DNA of 64,000 nucleotides from JAPPHY01 sp965247535 (GTDB lineage Bacteria; Chloroflexota; Dehalococcoidia; Lucifugimonadales; UBA2985): NCBI GenBank assembly GCA_965247535.1, contig OZ252018.1, forward strand, positions 620,001-684,000, given 5' to 3'. Below are positions 8,858 to 17,305 of this stretch, one piece after another (the first letter of the stretch is position 1; each line of letters begins with the position of its first letter). The notes under the pieces were generated by a model that was not told the DNA's origin, searched no databases, and saw only the letters and a list, made by a program, of their open reading frames with translations. A program made the position numbers and the translations under genes.

Positions 8858-8932
8858 TGGAGCGGGTGATGGGGATCGAACCCACGACAACTTGCTTGGG
8901 AAGCAAGAGCTCTACCACTGAGCTACACCCGC
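8858..8932 (-). tRNA. tRNA-Gly(CCC)
   Basis: The minus strand folds into a full cloverleaf. The 7-bp acceptor GCGGGTG/CACCCGC is present, with a D arm GCTC/GAGC and anticodon stem CTTGC/GCAAG around the loop TTCCCAA (anticodon CCC). The T arm GTGGG/CCCAT surrounds TTCGATC. The discriminator is T at 8861 and the 3' CCA is genome-encoded (8858-8860). The tRNA body without CCA is 72 bases. Confidence 0.95.
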
Positions 8933-9173
8933 TCGTTGGGGTGTCCAAGCCGGATGCGGCTGCCGGTGCTTCAGCGGGCCGCACGTGGACATGCTAGCAC
9001 ATGGTGGGCGAAGGCGCCACCGCTAGTCAGCGCTATGAGTTCGTGGAGGGTGAAATACGTGGGGCCACTCGCTAAAATGGATATGCAGGCTGCCAGGAGT
9101 GCGGACGCCGCTCACACGTTGGCTGGGTTGTTCCAGATCCAATGCAGAAATCAGGTTGACAGCGAGTGAGGTG

Positions 9174-9887
9174 ATGCAACCCGAAAACTTTGCCAAACCT
9201 CCACGGCGCGCCCGATTGCGAACAGTGTATCTGATGTTCCTGGGCAGCATCGCGATCTTCTTGGCAATAACTGGGGGAATGTGCTATTTGTTTGCACGCG
9301 ACTCTGGCCTCGGCGCCAGCTTCAAGGAAGCCTATCGAGTCCCCGAGTACGTGCCCGACTGGTTGGGCAGGTCAAGCGGCGGAGTCTTATGGGACGCTCT
9401 GTGGGAGAAGAGAGGCTTGGAGCTACCATACGTTGTACTAAGGTGGGAATACTGCCATGCGAACGAGGGTGGAGTCATGCTTGGGATTGCAACCGGGGAT
9501 TTGGACGTGAAGTTGGGCGGCCGGTCCAGATCCGCCGTAGAGGTGGATGACGTGCAGGGATGGCTCACTCATCTCAGCCCAGAGGACTTCGTTCCGCCGC
9601 CGAGGAATAGCGAGGAGTATGAAAGGCTCACTGAGGGCTGGGATTACGACCGTTCAGTATACGAGCGCCTGCTGTGGTCACGCAGTGACGAAATGAGCTC
9701 AATATGGGGACACGCCATCGCTTTACAGTGGAACAAGGGCGGGTTTCACTATATTCTGGCGGCCAGAGTCAATGAGCAGATGACCGCGGATGTTCTGCTG
9801 CGGATGGCCAACAGCATGACCCCTGCGCCCTTTCCCACTTACCCGGAGCTCACCCGGGGCATTGGGGAGGATAGATGTCCCCGGTAG
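9174..9887 (+). CDS. Hypothetical protein with one N-terminal membrane segment
   Basis: A 237-residue protein of unrecognised family. A short basic cytoplasmic start is followed by one hydrophobic helix (about residues 20-42), then a soluble region containing WEYCHANEGG and a C-terminal part ending PELTRGIGEDRCPR. It is probably anchored with its main domain outside the cytoplasm. I prefer ATG 9174, with a purine-rich GAGTGAGG just before it; the frame is open further upstream. Third-position GC is somewhat lower than in the housekeeping genes, a mild hint of different origin. No neighbour suggests a role. Confidence 0.6.
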   Translation: MQPENFAKPPRRARLRTVYLMFLGSIAIFLAITGGMCYLFARDSGLGASFKEAYRVPEYVPDWLGRSSGGVLWDALWEKRGLELPYVVLRWEYCHANEGGVMLGIATGDLDVKLGGRSRSAVEVDDVQGWLTHLSPEDFVPPPRNSEEYERLTEGWDYDRSVYERLLWSRSDEMSSIWGHAIALQWNKGGFHYILAARVNEQMTADVLLRMANSMTPAPFPTYPELTRGIGEDRCPR

Positions 9888-10034
9888 CGATATTTGCTTT
9901 CTCACCTCTACCTCCGAGAGTCTCTAATGCGGTTTGCGACGGTACCGCGGACTTTGACGCGTGGACGCCTTGGCTGTAAAGTAAGGTGGCCGCCTTGAAA
10001 CGAGCGGCCTTGTACGGCGGAGTGAACTCGAAAC

Positions 10035-10481
10035 ATGAACATCAGAAGTCGGCTCAGATACGGCGAGACGGTGATCTCAGACCATCACCCCTACTACGCG
10101 ACTTCTCAGCGCATCATCCTCTACCAGGAGGTTGAGGGACGAGAGGAGGTGTGGGAGCTACCGTATGCCCGCGTGACATCCGTCGACGTGGTGAAGATGC
10201 CAAGGCACAAGATGATGGTGGCGGGAACGCTCCTGATTGTGGGCGGTGCCGTCATGTCCTCCTACGGATTCATCACATCCATTCCGGCTGTCCTGGCGGG
10301 CATCGGCGCGCTCGTGTTCGGCGGCATTGGGCGGGAGGCCTACTACCAGATCAATGCCAACGGCATGTCCAAGGAGGAGGCCGCCAAGTGGCGGCTTGAA
10401 TACTGGGGAAGCGGCAGCTTCGTACGCACCGTTCAGACCGTACTGGGAGAGCGAAGCGGCGGCTTTCGAGACGAGTTCTAG
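10035..10481 (+). CDS. Hypothetical PH-like membrane protein
   Basis: A 148-residue protein with a soluble N-terminus (residues 1-55, including a predicted strand-rich segment ISDHHPYYATSQRIILY), then two closely spaced hydrophobic segments (about 58-100) and a hydrophilic C-terminus. The layout resembles small bacterial PH-domain membrane proteins, but I see no decisive motif. The stop overlaps the end of the minus-strand ATPase gene by four bases, so the two are convergent. No good ribosome site is visible before the ATG; GGCGGAG lies 16 bases upstream. Confidence 0.6.
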   Translation: MNIRSRLRYGETVISDHHPYYATSQRIILYQEVEGREEVWELPYARVTSVDVVKMPRHKMMVAGTLLIVGGAVMSSYGFITSIPAVLAGIGALVFGGIGREAYYQINANGMSKEEAAKWRLEYWGSGSFVRTVQTVLGERSGGFRDEF

Positions 10482-11221
10482 CGCCCGGAGCCTTCCGCGT
10501 ACTCCAGCACCATTCGGGCAACATCCTCAGGCGACCTTCGCGCCGAATTCGCAAGTTCCTCCAGCATGGCCCTGCGGCGCTCCACGTCCGCCTCCGCGCC
10601 TCGCAGGAACTCCGGCGCCTCCACCGGCGCGAACCGGTCGTCCGGTTCAACCCAGCTAAACAGCTGTCGCCCTTCGGGCTTGCCGTCACGGACGCGGTCG
10701 ATCTCGTGGATCTCCGACACGCGCCGCCAGAAGGTGTCGTCATCCTCGCCGAACCTGAGTATGTAGAGCATCAGGTTGATGCGAGAGGCCTCATCGTCCG
10801 TGACGCCGTTTCCGTCGCAGATGTCGTGGAAAGTCTCGTCCAGACCAGGCGCGTGCATTGACGTGACCAGCGAGTAGCCCACCGTCATGGCGTCGAAGAC
10901 GCGCCTCACCGGCTCGCCCCAGATGTACCCCGGCACCGGCCCCTGGCTGAACTCGGGCACTACGAGATAGCCGCCGGTGGCAGCCTCCTTGAGCCTGTCA
11001 ACCTCCGTTTGGTCGGCGCCCAGCCGGTGCACCGGCACGTCCGGCGGCAGCATTGCGAGAATGGCATTGCCGGTTGTGGTCTTGCCCGCCAGCCGCGGGA
11101 TCGCGACCACCACAATCGACAGCCTGGCATCCACGGCGGCCCACATGACAGCGGCCATGTGCGACGACATGGTGCCGTTGCGAATCAGGTCCACTATGGT
11201 GACGCTATCAGTCATGAGCAT
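10478..11221 (-). CDS. GspE/PilT-like P-loop ATPase, divergent
   Basis: A 247-residue protein resembling the nucleotide-binding core of secretion and pilus ATPases. A Walker-A-like AIPRLAGKTT is near residue 45; the first glycine of the usual motif is not conserved. A segment YSLVTSMHAPGLDETF near residue 120 resembles the His-box region of GspE/PilT proteins. No N-terminal domain, Cys4 zinc site or pilus genes are present, so a pilus role is not supported. It starts 39 bases after the selD stop on the same strand and probably shares its transcript. Function is unknown; the link with selenium and cysteine genes is positional only. Confidence 0.65.
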   Translation of the reverse strand: MLMTDSVTIVDLIRNGTMSSHMAAVMWAAVDARLSIVVVAIPRLAGKTTTGNAILAMLPPDVPVHRLGADQTEVDRLKEAATGGYLVVPEFSQGPVPGYIWGEPVRRVFDAMTVGYSLVTSMHAPGLDETFHDICDGNGVTDDEASRINLMLYILRFGEDDDTFWRRVSEIHEIDRVRDGKPEGRQLFSWVEPDDRFAPVEAPEFLRGAEADVERRRAMLEELANSARRSPEDVARMVLEYAEGSGR

Positions 11222-11260
11222 GGAAAGTCCTGCCTGCGAATGGAGTTTCGTACGAAGAGT

Positions 11261-12307
11261 CTACGGGAGCACCTCGATTGCGTGGGGCCTGCCATCCGCA
11301 ATCTCGCCGATGATGGCGGTCTCCATCACGCCCCTGCGTGTCAGCGCTGCGGTCAGCTCGGACAGCTTGCCGGGGGGTACGGACATGAGCAGGCCGCCGG
11401 AGGTCTGGGCGTCGCAGAGGACGAGCTTCATCTCGTCGCTCAGCGACGTGTCCCACTCCGCCACTGCGTTCACGGAGCTCAGGTTGCGATGAGTGCCGCC
11501 CGGAGCTACGCCGCTGTCCACAAGCTCCCGCGTCCCATCGATCAGGGGCACTGCCGACGCCCGCACTCGTGCCGTCACGCCGGAGGCCTCCGCCATCGAC
11601 TTCAGATGTCCCAGCAGGCCGAAGCCGGTGACGTCCGTGCAGGCGCTCACGCCAACCTCCGTCATCGCCTCTGAGGCATCGCGGTTGAGGGCGCTCATGA
11701 CCTCGATGGCCTTCTCCAGGACAGCTCTGTCCGCCACTCCCTGCTTGCCGGCGGTGGTGATGATGCCGGTGCCCAGCGGCTTGGTGAGCAGCAGCAGGTC
11801 GCCTGCGTGGGCGGTGTCGTTGCCAACGTGCTGACCCGGTATTACGGTGCCGGTCACTGCCATGCCGTACTTTGGCTCCTGGTCGTCCAGCGTGTGACCG
11901 CCCACAATGAGGACGCCGGCCTCCTCGGCTTTGGCGGCGCCGCCCTGCAGGATTTCGCCAAGGATGTCCATTGACAGGTCTATAGGGAAGCATACGACGT
12001 TCATTGCCAGGAGCGGCTTGCCGCCCATTGCGTACACGTCGCTGAAGGCATTGGCCGCGGCGATGGCGCCAAAGTGCCACGGGTCGTCCACGATGGGCGG
12101 GAAAATGTCCACCGTCTGCACGATGGCCAAGTCGTCCCGCAGGCGATAGACCGCGGCGTCGTCGCGGGTGTCTATCCCCACCAGCAGGTTGGGGTCATCG
12201 AATGTTGGCAGCCGGCGCAGAACCTGCGCCAGGTCCTCCGGACTGAACTTGGAGGCTCAGCCGGCGCAGCGAACGAGGCTGGTCAGCCTAATCTGCTCAC
12301 CCTGCAT
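11261..12307 (-). CDS. selD: Selenide, water dikinase (selenocysteine-containing)
   Basis: Makes selenophosphate from selenide and ATP, the selenium donor for Sec-tRNA and selenouridine. The protein is 348 residues when the in-frame TGA at 12259-12257 is read as Sec17, the normal SelD length. Sec17 sits exactly where the catalytic Cys of this family lies, in the motif CAG-U-ASK with Lys20 after it. The frame then continues with SPEDLAQVL, the family's ATP-binding segments and the AIRS-type C-terminal domain. I chose ATG 12307: it has AAGGA about 9 bases upstream and gives the family N-terminus. An annotation ignoring Sec would wrongly start at 12181. It lies 63 bases after cysK on the same strand. 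Confidence 0.93.
12230..12245 (-). promoter_or_regulatory. Predicted bacterial SECIS hairpin of selD
   Basis: On the minus strand CAGTCC pairs with GGACCTG (one bulged C) around the loop GGA. The loop starts 17 bases after the UGA, and its first base is G. This fits bacterial SECIS geometry, although the bulge makes it weaker than the DUF3179 hairpin. An alternative longer-loop fold (CCTCC/GGAGG) also exists. Confidence 0.55.
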
Positions 12308-12370
12308 GCGACGTGTCCTTTCTGCCATAGTCCCCAAACGGGCATCAACATCATAGCATACGAGCGGGGT

Positions 12371-13264
12371 CTATACGTACCTCGCGCCGCTGTCCGGGAG
12401 TATGGTCACCACCACGCGCCCTGGGCCAAGACGGGCGGCTATACGCAGCGCCGCCGCCACGTTTGCGCCTGAGGAGACGCCCACCAGCAGTCCCTCCTCG
12501 CTTGCCAGGCGTGCCGCCACCGCCAGGGCCTCCACGTCGCTGACGGCGATTACCTCGTCCACCAGCGACAGGTCCAGTAGTGGCGGCAGGAAGTCCGGCC
12601 CGAGGCCCGGAATGGCGTGGTCGCCCGGCTCGCCGCCGCTCAGTACGGGCGACGCGGCCGGCTCAACGGCCACCACGAGCGTATCCGGACGGTGCTCCTT
12701 TAGCGCGGCGCCGACGCCCGTGAGCGTTCCGCCGGTACCCACCCCCGCGACAAAGGCGTCCACGCCGCCACCGGTGTCCCTCAGGATCTCGACCGCGGTG
12801 GTCTCCCGGTGCGCTCTTGAGTTGGCCGGGTTCGTGAACTGGTCGATCCAGACGTACGATGAGTCCTCCTGCACCAGCCTCTCCACGGCCCGGATGGCCC
12901 CGGCCATGCCGTCCAGGGGCGAGGTGGTCAGTATCTCGGCCCCCATGTGAATCAGCAGGCGCCTCCTCTCTGGGGGCACGCCCTCAGGCATGGCTATGAC
13001 GACCCCGTAGCCCCTGGCGGCGCCGACCATTGCCAGGGACGTGCCTGAGTTGCCGCTGGTTGCCTCGACGAGGGTCTGGCCGGGACGCAGCCTGCCGGAC
13101 TCCTCCGCGTCAAGCACCATCGCTAGGGCGATCCGGTCCTTGACGCTTCCGGTAGGGTTCAGGCTCTCCAGCTTGCCAAGCACAGCCGCCGAGCCCTCGG
13201 CTGGCAGGCGCTTCAGCGCCACCAGAGGTGTGTTGCCTATGGTCTGCAGAACGCTTTGATCCAC
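12371..13264 (-). CDS. cysK: Cysteine synthase (O-acetylserine sulfhydrylase)
   Basis: PLP enzyme that forms cysteine from O-acetylserine and sulfide. The 297-residue protein is near normal length. It starts at QTIGNTPLVALKRL, with the PLP lysine in GSVKDRIA, the substrate loop TSGNSGTSLA, the phosphate-binding GTGGTLTG and the C-terminal SSGANVAAALR. It ends at LPDSGARYV. CysK and CysM cannot be separated with certainty here. The start is GTG 13264; GGGAGG lies somewhat far upstream (12-13 bases). A predicted promoter lies at 13326-13298, so this is likely the first gene of the cysK-selD-ATPase unit. Confidence 0.9.
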   Translation of the reverse strand: MDQSVLQTIGNTPLVALKRLPAEGSAAVLGKLESLNPTGSVKDRIALAMVLDAEESGRLRPGQTLVEATSGNSGTSLAMVGAARGYGVVIAMPEGVPPERRRLLIHMGAEILTTSPLDGMAGAIRAVERLVQEDSSYVWIDQFTNPANSRAHRETTAVEILRDTGGGVDAFVAGVGTGGTLTGVGAALKEHRPDTLVVAVEPAASPVLSGGEPGDHAIPGLGPDFLPPLLDLSLVDEVIAVSDVEALAVAARLASEEGLLVGVSSGANVAAALRIAARLGPGRVVVTILPDSGARYV

Positions 13265-13280
13265 GGAGCCGAATGGCCTC

Positions 13281-13336
13281 CCATCTCGGAATGCCTCATT
13301 TTGGCCCTGCCGGTTGAGCTAGTCAAGCCGAGATGG
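13281..13336 (-). promoter_or_regulatory. cysK promoter flanked by a 9-bp inverted repeat
   Basis: On the minus strand TTGACT (13326-13321), a 17-base spacer and CAAAAT (13303-13298) form a promoter-like pair. Exact inverted arms CCATCTCGG (13281-13289) and CCGAGATGG (13328-13336) flank it, one just upstream of the -35 box and one just past the expected transcription start. The arms could be paired operator half-sites or a stem; which is not known. Confidence 0.45.
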
Positions 13337-13411
13337 TCGACCTCCCGTCCTCGGCAGCGCCTGCGATGACCCCCCGTGAGCGGCGTGCGAACGGGCAGGC
13401 TTGGGGTCGTG

Positions 13412-13440
13412 TTGCCCGTGCGATGAGGGTGTGCTATATT
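13412..13440 (+). promoter_or_regulatory. Predicted promoter for trpA
   Basis: TTGCCC (13412-13417), a 17-base spacer and TATATT (13435-13440) lie about 40 bases before the chosen trpA ATG. Transcription would start near 13447, downstream of the first codons of the longer open frame, supporting the shorter protein. Confidence 0.5.
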
Positions 13441-13479
13441 CACCGCGGACTCTCACACGTAGGCGAGACGGCCGCGCAT

Positions 13480-14295
13480 ATGCACATGGACAGGATCAAG
13501 GACAGGTTCGATGGCCTGGCCGCTCGCGGCGAGATGGGGCTCATTCCCTACCTGACCGTGGGCTTTCCAACGGTCGAGGACACGCTGTCGCTGGTGCCGG
13601 CCCTTGTGGAGGGGGGCGCGGACGTGATTGAGCTTGGAGTGCCGTTCAGCGACCCCATCGCCGACGGCCCCACCATCCAGCGCTCCAGCTTTCACGCCCT
13701 GACTCAAGGCGTCACTCTCACCACCTGCCTGGACGTGTGCAGCACGCTCAGGGATGCCGGCGTCGGCATTCCCTTTGTGCTGATGGGCTACTGCAACTCC
13801 ATCCTTAGCTACGGGCTGGAGCGGTTTGCCGGTGACGCTGCGCGGGCGGGTGTGGATGGCGCAATCATGGTGGACCTGCCGTTCGAGGAGGCCGGCCCCC
13901 TGCGCGACGCCTTCTACCCGCTCGGGCTCCACATCATCCCGCTGCTGGCCCCCACCAGCACGGACGCACGTATCGAAATGAATTGCGCGGGGGCAGGCGG
14001 TTTCGTGTACTGCGTTAGCCTGACCGGAGTAACTGGGGCGCGCGACGAGCTTCCCCCAGGCATTCCCGACATGGCCCGGCGGGTGCGGAGCCACACCGAG
14101 CTTCCAATGGCCTTTGGGTTCGGCGTTTCGCAGAGGCGTCACGTTGAGGCGCTGTCTTCGTGCGCGCAGGCGGCCGTGGTAGGCAGCGCGCTTGTGGACC
14201 TGGTGGAGCGGACGCCGAGCGAGCGCAGGTCGGAGGAAGCGATGGAGTTCGTGGCAGGACTGAAGGGCGCAGTGACCATACAGAGGAGGGAATGA
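13480..14295 (+). CDS. trpA: Tryptophan synthase alpha subunit
   Basis: Cleaves indole-3-glycerol phosphate to indole, which the beta subunit uses for tryptophan. The 271-residue TIM barrel shows IPYLTVGFPT, the signature GADVIELGVPFSDPIADGP with the catalytic Glu and Asp, MGYCNSIL and the phosphate loop GFGVS. The start is ATG 13480 or the second ATG at 13486; the upstream frame from 13333 is rejected because the predicted promoter lies within it. Unusually, trpB is not adjacent; the neighbours are a chorismate mutase and, further on, a DAHP synthase, so this is a mini aromatic cluster. Confidence 0.93.
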   Translation: MHMDRIKDRFDGLAARGEMGLIPYLTVGFPTVEDTLSLVPALVEGGADVIELGVPFSDPIADGPTIQRSSFHALTQGVTLTTCLDVCSTLRDAGVGIPFVLMGYCNSILSYGLERFAGDAARAGVDGAIMVDLPFEEAGPLRDAFYPLGLHIIPLLAPTSTDARIEMNCAGAGGFVYCVSLTGVTGARDELPPGIPDMARRVRSHTELPMAFGFGVSQRRHVEALSSCAQAAVVGSALVDLVERTPSERRSEEAMEFVAGLKGAVTIQRRE

Positions 14296-14297
14296 CA

Positions 14298-14678
14298 ATG
14301 GCGATGGTTCGCGGCCTGCGGGGAGCGACGACCGCAGCGGACAACACCCGCGAGGCGGTGCTGGAAGCCACGCGAGAGCTGCTGGAGCAGCTCGTGGAGG
14401 CCAACGATCTCCGCACCGAGGACATGGCCGGCACGTTCTTCACCACGTCCCCGGACCTCAACGCCGAGTTCCCGGCCGTGGCCGCAAGGCAGATAGGATG
14501 GGAGAACGTGCCACTCATCTGCGGCCACGAGATGAGCGTGCCAACCGGCCTTCCACTCTGCATCCGGGTCATGGTCCTGGTGAACACGGACAAGACGCAG
14601 CAGGATATGAGACACCTCTACCTCAGGGACGCCAGAGACCTGCGGTCGAGGACCAATGCCTCGGAGAACGCGGAATGA
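14298..14678 (+). CDS. aroH: AroH-type chorismate mutase
   Basis: Converts chorismate to prephenate, the branch to phenylalanine and tyrosine. The 126-residue protein is the size of the monofunctional AroH (Bacillus subtilis) class, not the helical AroQ class. It starts MVRGLRGATTA, with the family's EATRELLEQL and DMAGTFFTTSPDLNAEFPA segments. GAGGAGGG ends 7 bases before ATG 14298; an ATG at 14292 is too close to that site. It begins just after the trpA stop, so the two are co-translated from one message. Its own TGA overlaps the next start by four bases (ATGA). Confidence 0.9.
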   Translation: MAMVRGLRGATTAADNTREAVLEATRELLEQLVEANDLRTEDMAGTFFTTSPDLNAEFPAVAARQIGWENVPLICGHEMSVPTGLPLCIRVMVLVNTDKTQQDMRHLYLRDARDLRSRTNASENAE

Positions 14679-14851
14679 CCACGAACGACAGGCTCATGGT
14701 GTTCTTAATCGGGGTGCCGGGCGGCGCGCTGCTGATAGCAGGCCTGCTCAGCCTGAACTCGGGCAGCAGCCTGCCGCGGCTGTTCATATCGGTGGGCATT
14801 GCACTCATAGTCGTAGCCCAGATTATACGCTGGAGAGCTACGCGACGCTAG
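14675..14851 (+). CDS. Small two-helix membrane protein
   Basis: A 58-residue protein with two predicted membrane helices (about residues 8-25 and 33-50) separated by a short polar SGSSLPR turn, and a basic end RWRATRR. Its ATG overlaps the chorismate mutase stop in an ATGA arrangement, strong support for real, coupled translation. I do not recognise a family. It could be an accessory or anchoring subunit, but nothing in the sequence shows that. Confidence 0.55.
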   Translation: MTTNDRLMVFLIGVPGGALLIAGLLSLNSGSSLPRLFISVGIALIVVAQIIRWRATRR

Positions 14852-14992
14852 CGGCGCTCCGCGAAACGCTTCGCCGCGTCGAATTCCTGCAGGCACTGGA
14901 CAGGCCACGCTCCGAGTGATAGAGTTAGCCCCTGTTGGCGTGCGGCGCAAATCGCCCACGGCCGGCGAAATCTCATTGTATACAGGTGTTCC

Positions 14993-16066
14993 ATGACACA
15001 GCTTTACAACGTTAACGTACAGAGCATCCAGCCCCTGGTGTCCCCCAGGGAGTTTCTGGAGCAGTATCCGGTCAGTTCACAAGTCGCCAATCTGGTCATG
15101 GACGGTCGGGAGCAGGTGGCACGCATCATGCGCGGCGAGGACGACCGGATGCTCATGATTACGGGGCCGTGCTCCATCCATGACCTGGAGGCAGGATACG
15201 CCTACGCCCAGCGATTGAAGGAGCTGGCCGCTGAGCTACAGGACCGGCTGCTTGTCGTCATGCGCGTCTACTTCGAAAAGCCGCGCACAACCGTAGGGTG
15301 GAAGGGGATGATTTACGACCCCCACCTGAACGGCAGCTTCGATATCGAAAGCGGACTGCGCATGGCCCGCGAGTTCCTCCTGCAGGTGGGCGACCTTGGG
15401 CTGCTCACCGCGATCGAGTTCGTGGACCCCATCACGCCGCAGTACCTCGCGGACCTTTACTCCTGGGCGGCCGTTGGCGCTCGGACGGCGGAGAGCCAGA
15501 CGCACCGGCAGATGAGCAGCGGGCTGAGCATGCCCGTGGGGTTCAAGAACGGCACCGGCGGCAGCATCCAGCTGGCCGTTGATGGCGTGGTGGCCGCGCA
15601 GGCCGTGCAGGGTTTTCTCGGCGTAGATGCCGACGGCAGGGCGTCGGTGGTTGTTACCAAGGGCAACCCAAACTGCCACATAGTGCTGAGGGGCGGCAGC
15701 CGCGGTCCCAACTTCGATGCGGAGTCCGTGGCCGACGCAATCGACCGGCTGGAGAAGTCCCGCGTTTGCCCGCGGCTGATCGTCGACTGCTCGCACGCCA
15801 ACTGCGGCAAGGACCACACCAAGCAGCGCATCGCCTTCAACGATGTGCTCGAGCAGCGAGTGTCCGGCAACGCGAACATCGTGGGCGTGATGCTGGAGAG
15901 CCACCTGAACGAGGGCAACCAGCCGCTGGACGAGAAGAACCCGGGCGGCCTGCGGTATGGCGTATCCATCACCGACCCGTGCGTAGGCTGGGAAGAGACC
16001 GTGGAGCTGCTGACCGCGGCCCACAGCGCGCTCAGCGCCGCCGGCAAGACCGCCGCGCCTGCGTAG
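14993..16066 (+). CDS. aroG: 3-deoxy-7-phosphoheptulonate synthase, class I (AroG/AroF type)
   Basis: Condenses erythrose 4-phosphate and phosphoenolpyruvate, the first step of the shikimate pathway. The 357-residue protein matches the type I-alpha enzymes of enterobacteria. It shows LMITGPCSIHD, RVYFEKPRTTVGWKG with the PEP-binding lysine, the metal-ligand regions IVDCSHANCGKDHTKQ and GVMLESHL, and DPCVGWEET at the end. The ATG at 14993 has AGGTG about 6 bases upstream. Isozyme type (which amino acid inhibits it) cannot be read reliably, so the symbol means the class. It follows the trpA-aroH group in the same direction after 141 bases. Confidence 0.9.
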   Translation: MTQLYNVNVQSIQPLVSPREFLEQYPVSSQVANLVMDGREQVARIMRGEDDRMLMITGPCSIHDLEAGYAYAQRLKELAAELQDRLLVVMRVYFEKPRTTVGWKGMIYDPHLNGSFDIESGLRMAREFLLQVGDLGLLTAIEFVDPITPQYLADLYSWAAVGARTAESQTHRQMSSGLSMPVGFKNGTGGSIQLAVDGVVAAQAVQGFLGVDADGRASVVVTKGNPNCHIVLRGGSRGPNFDAESVADAIDRLEKSRVCPRLIVDCSHANCGKDHTKQRIAFNDVLEQRVSGNANIVGVMLESHLNEGNQPLDEKNPGGLRYGVSITDPCVGWEETVELLTAAHSALSAAGKTAAPA

Positions 16067-16265
16067 GGGCGCGTGACGGCTCACCGATTCCGGTCGGCAG
16101 CGCCTCACACTTATTCGACCGGTAGGCCTCTATCCGGGGCCTAAGTTCGTGGAGCCACGCTCACGCTGAGCCGGATCGAAGCGTGTGAGCAGTCGGGAGG
16201 GAAGTGGCCCGTCAGGCCTACCGCCCTTTCCAGACGGGCTTGCGGGAGGGCTCTTGCTCGGACAT

Positions 16266-17225
16266 TCATAACCCGTCGTATGCGCGTTGTATCGCGTCTG
16301 CCACGAACTCGTAATAGTCGCTTTTTGCTCTATCGTCGGTAGCTGTTAGGTCGCCCATTTCGCGAGACGCGGGAATCCAGAGGGCAGGATTTGGTAGGGG
16401 CCTGGCTGCGGCGACGACTTCCCAAAATCCAAGGTTCTTGAGGGCTCTCCCGGAAACCTCTTCGTAGCGCCTAAGGAATATATCTGCTGCAGGCTTGATT
16501 CCCCTGAGATACATATTCATTCTGAAGTAGGCGACATCTATCGCCGGGTCCCCGTAAGAGGCAAAGTCCCAGTCTACCACGGCGGATATGTGGTCCCCGT
16601 GCCCCAGAACGTTGCCCTGCCAGTAGTCCATGTGGAGTAGCACAGCAGGGGCAGGTTTAAGGTGAGACAGAAGGTCGCCCACGGCGCCATATATGTCATT
16701 CGATAGGGGATGGCCTAGCCTTTCTCTCGCTGCATACTCCCGCAGAATGAACAGCGCTTCCTCTTGGCCTTCGAATAACAGTCCCTGGTCCACAACTGGA
16801 GGGCGGACATTATGAATCAGTAGCAAGAGCTCAGCCAACTCTTGTGCCCAAGCCGAGGTGTCTTTAGGACTTGCGATCTGGCGGCCCTCGACAAAACTCG
16901 TGATCAATCCGGGGGCGCCGAGAAGTTCGCCAGTTTCGTCCTTGAGTATGGGTTGCGGGACTGGTACACCTAAAATCTTGGACATTTCGAGGGCGCGAAA
17001 GCTGGCTTGCGCGCACTTGGAGGCAAACTCAGGCTCGTCCACGAAACTCTTAATGACAAGCTTGAATGCTCGTCCAGTGCACTCTTTGCATTCAACGACT
17101 ATTACGTCGTTTGTGAATGCCCCGAAAGCCGATCCTACCGACAGGAGGCGGCTGCCTGGAAGGGCTTCATGCACAATAGCCTGCAACCGATCGATATTAG
17201 CGATTGGCAATGCTGAACTGCGCAC
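16266..17225 (-). CDS. Aminoglycoside phosphotransferase (APH) family kinase
   Basis: A protein-kinase-like small-molecule phosphotransferase of about 319 residues. The catalytic loop HMDYWQGNVL and the metal-binding VVDWDFASYGDPAIDVA segment are clear in the C-terminal half; LVIKSF near residue 75 is the probable ATP-anchoring lysine. Such enzymes phosphorylate many substrates, so resistance should not be assumed. The start is uncertain: GTG 17225 and TTG 17210 are both possible and neither has a good ribosome site. The frame runs on upstream through the regulator gene, which is a shadow. Base composition is slightly less GC-rich than its neighbours. Confidence 0.78.
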   Translation of the reverse strand: MRSSALPIANIDRLQAIVHEALPGSRLLSVGSAFGAFTNDVIVVECKECTGRAFKLVIKSFVDEPEFASKCAQASFRALEMSKILGVPVPQPILKDETGELLGAPGLITSFVEGRQIASPKDTSAWAQELAELLLLIHNVRPPVVDQGLLFEGQEEALFILREYAARERLGHPLSNDIYGAVGDLLSHLKPAPAVLLHMDYWQGNVLGHGDHISAVVDWDFASYGDPAIDVAYFRMNMYLRGIKPAADIFLRRYEEVSGRALKNLGFWEVVAAARPLPNPALWIPASREMGDLTATDDRAKSDYYEFVADAIQRAYDGL

Positions 17226-17305
17226 CCTGAGCGAGGTTGAAGGAAGTAAGCAATCGGGAATTCGACGCCACGCCCGCGCCGCCGAATTAAGGCAGGACTG
17301 CCCGC

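Noticed and set aside
16067..16265. Gene or regulatory RNA between the DAHP synthase and the APH-like gene
   Set aside because: Only weak, degenerate inverted sequences are present; nothing reproducible by eye.
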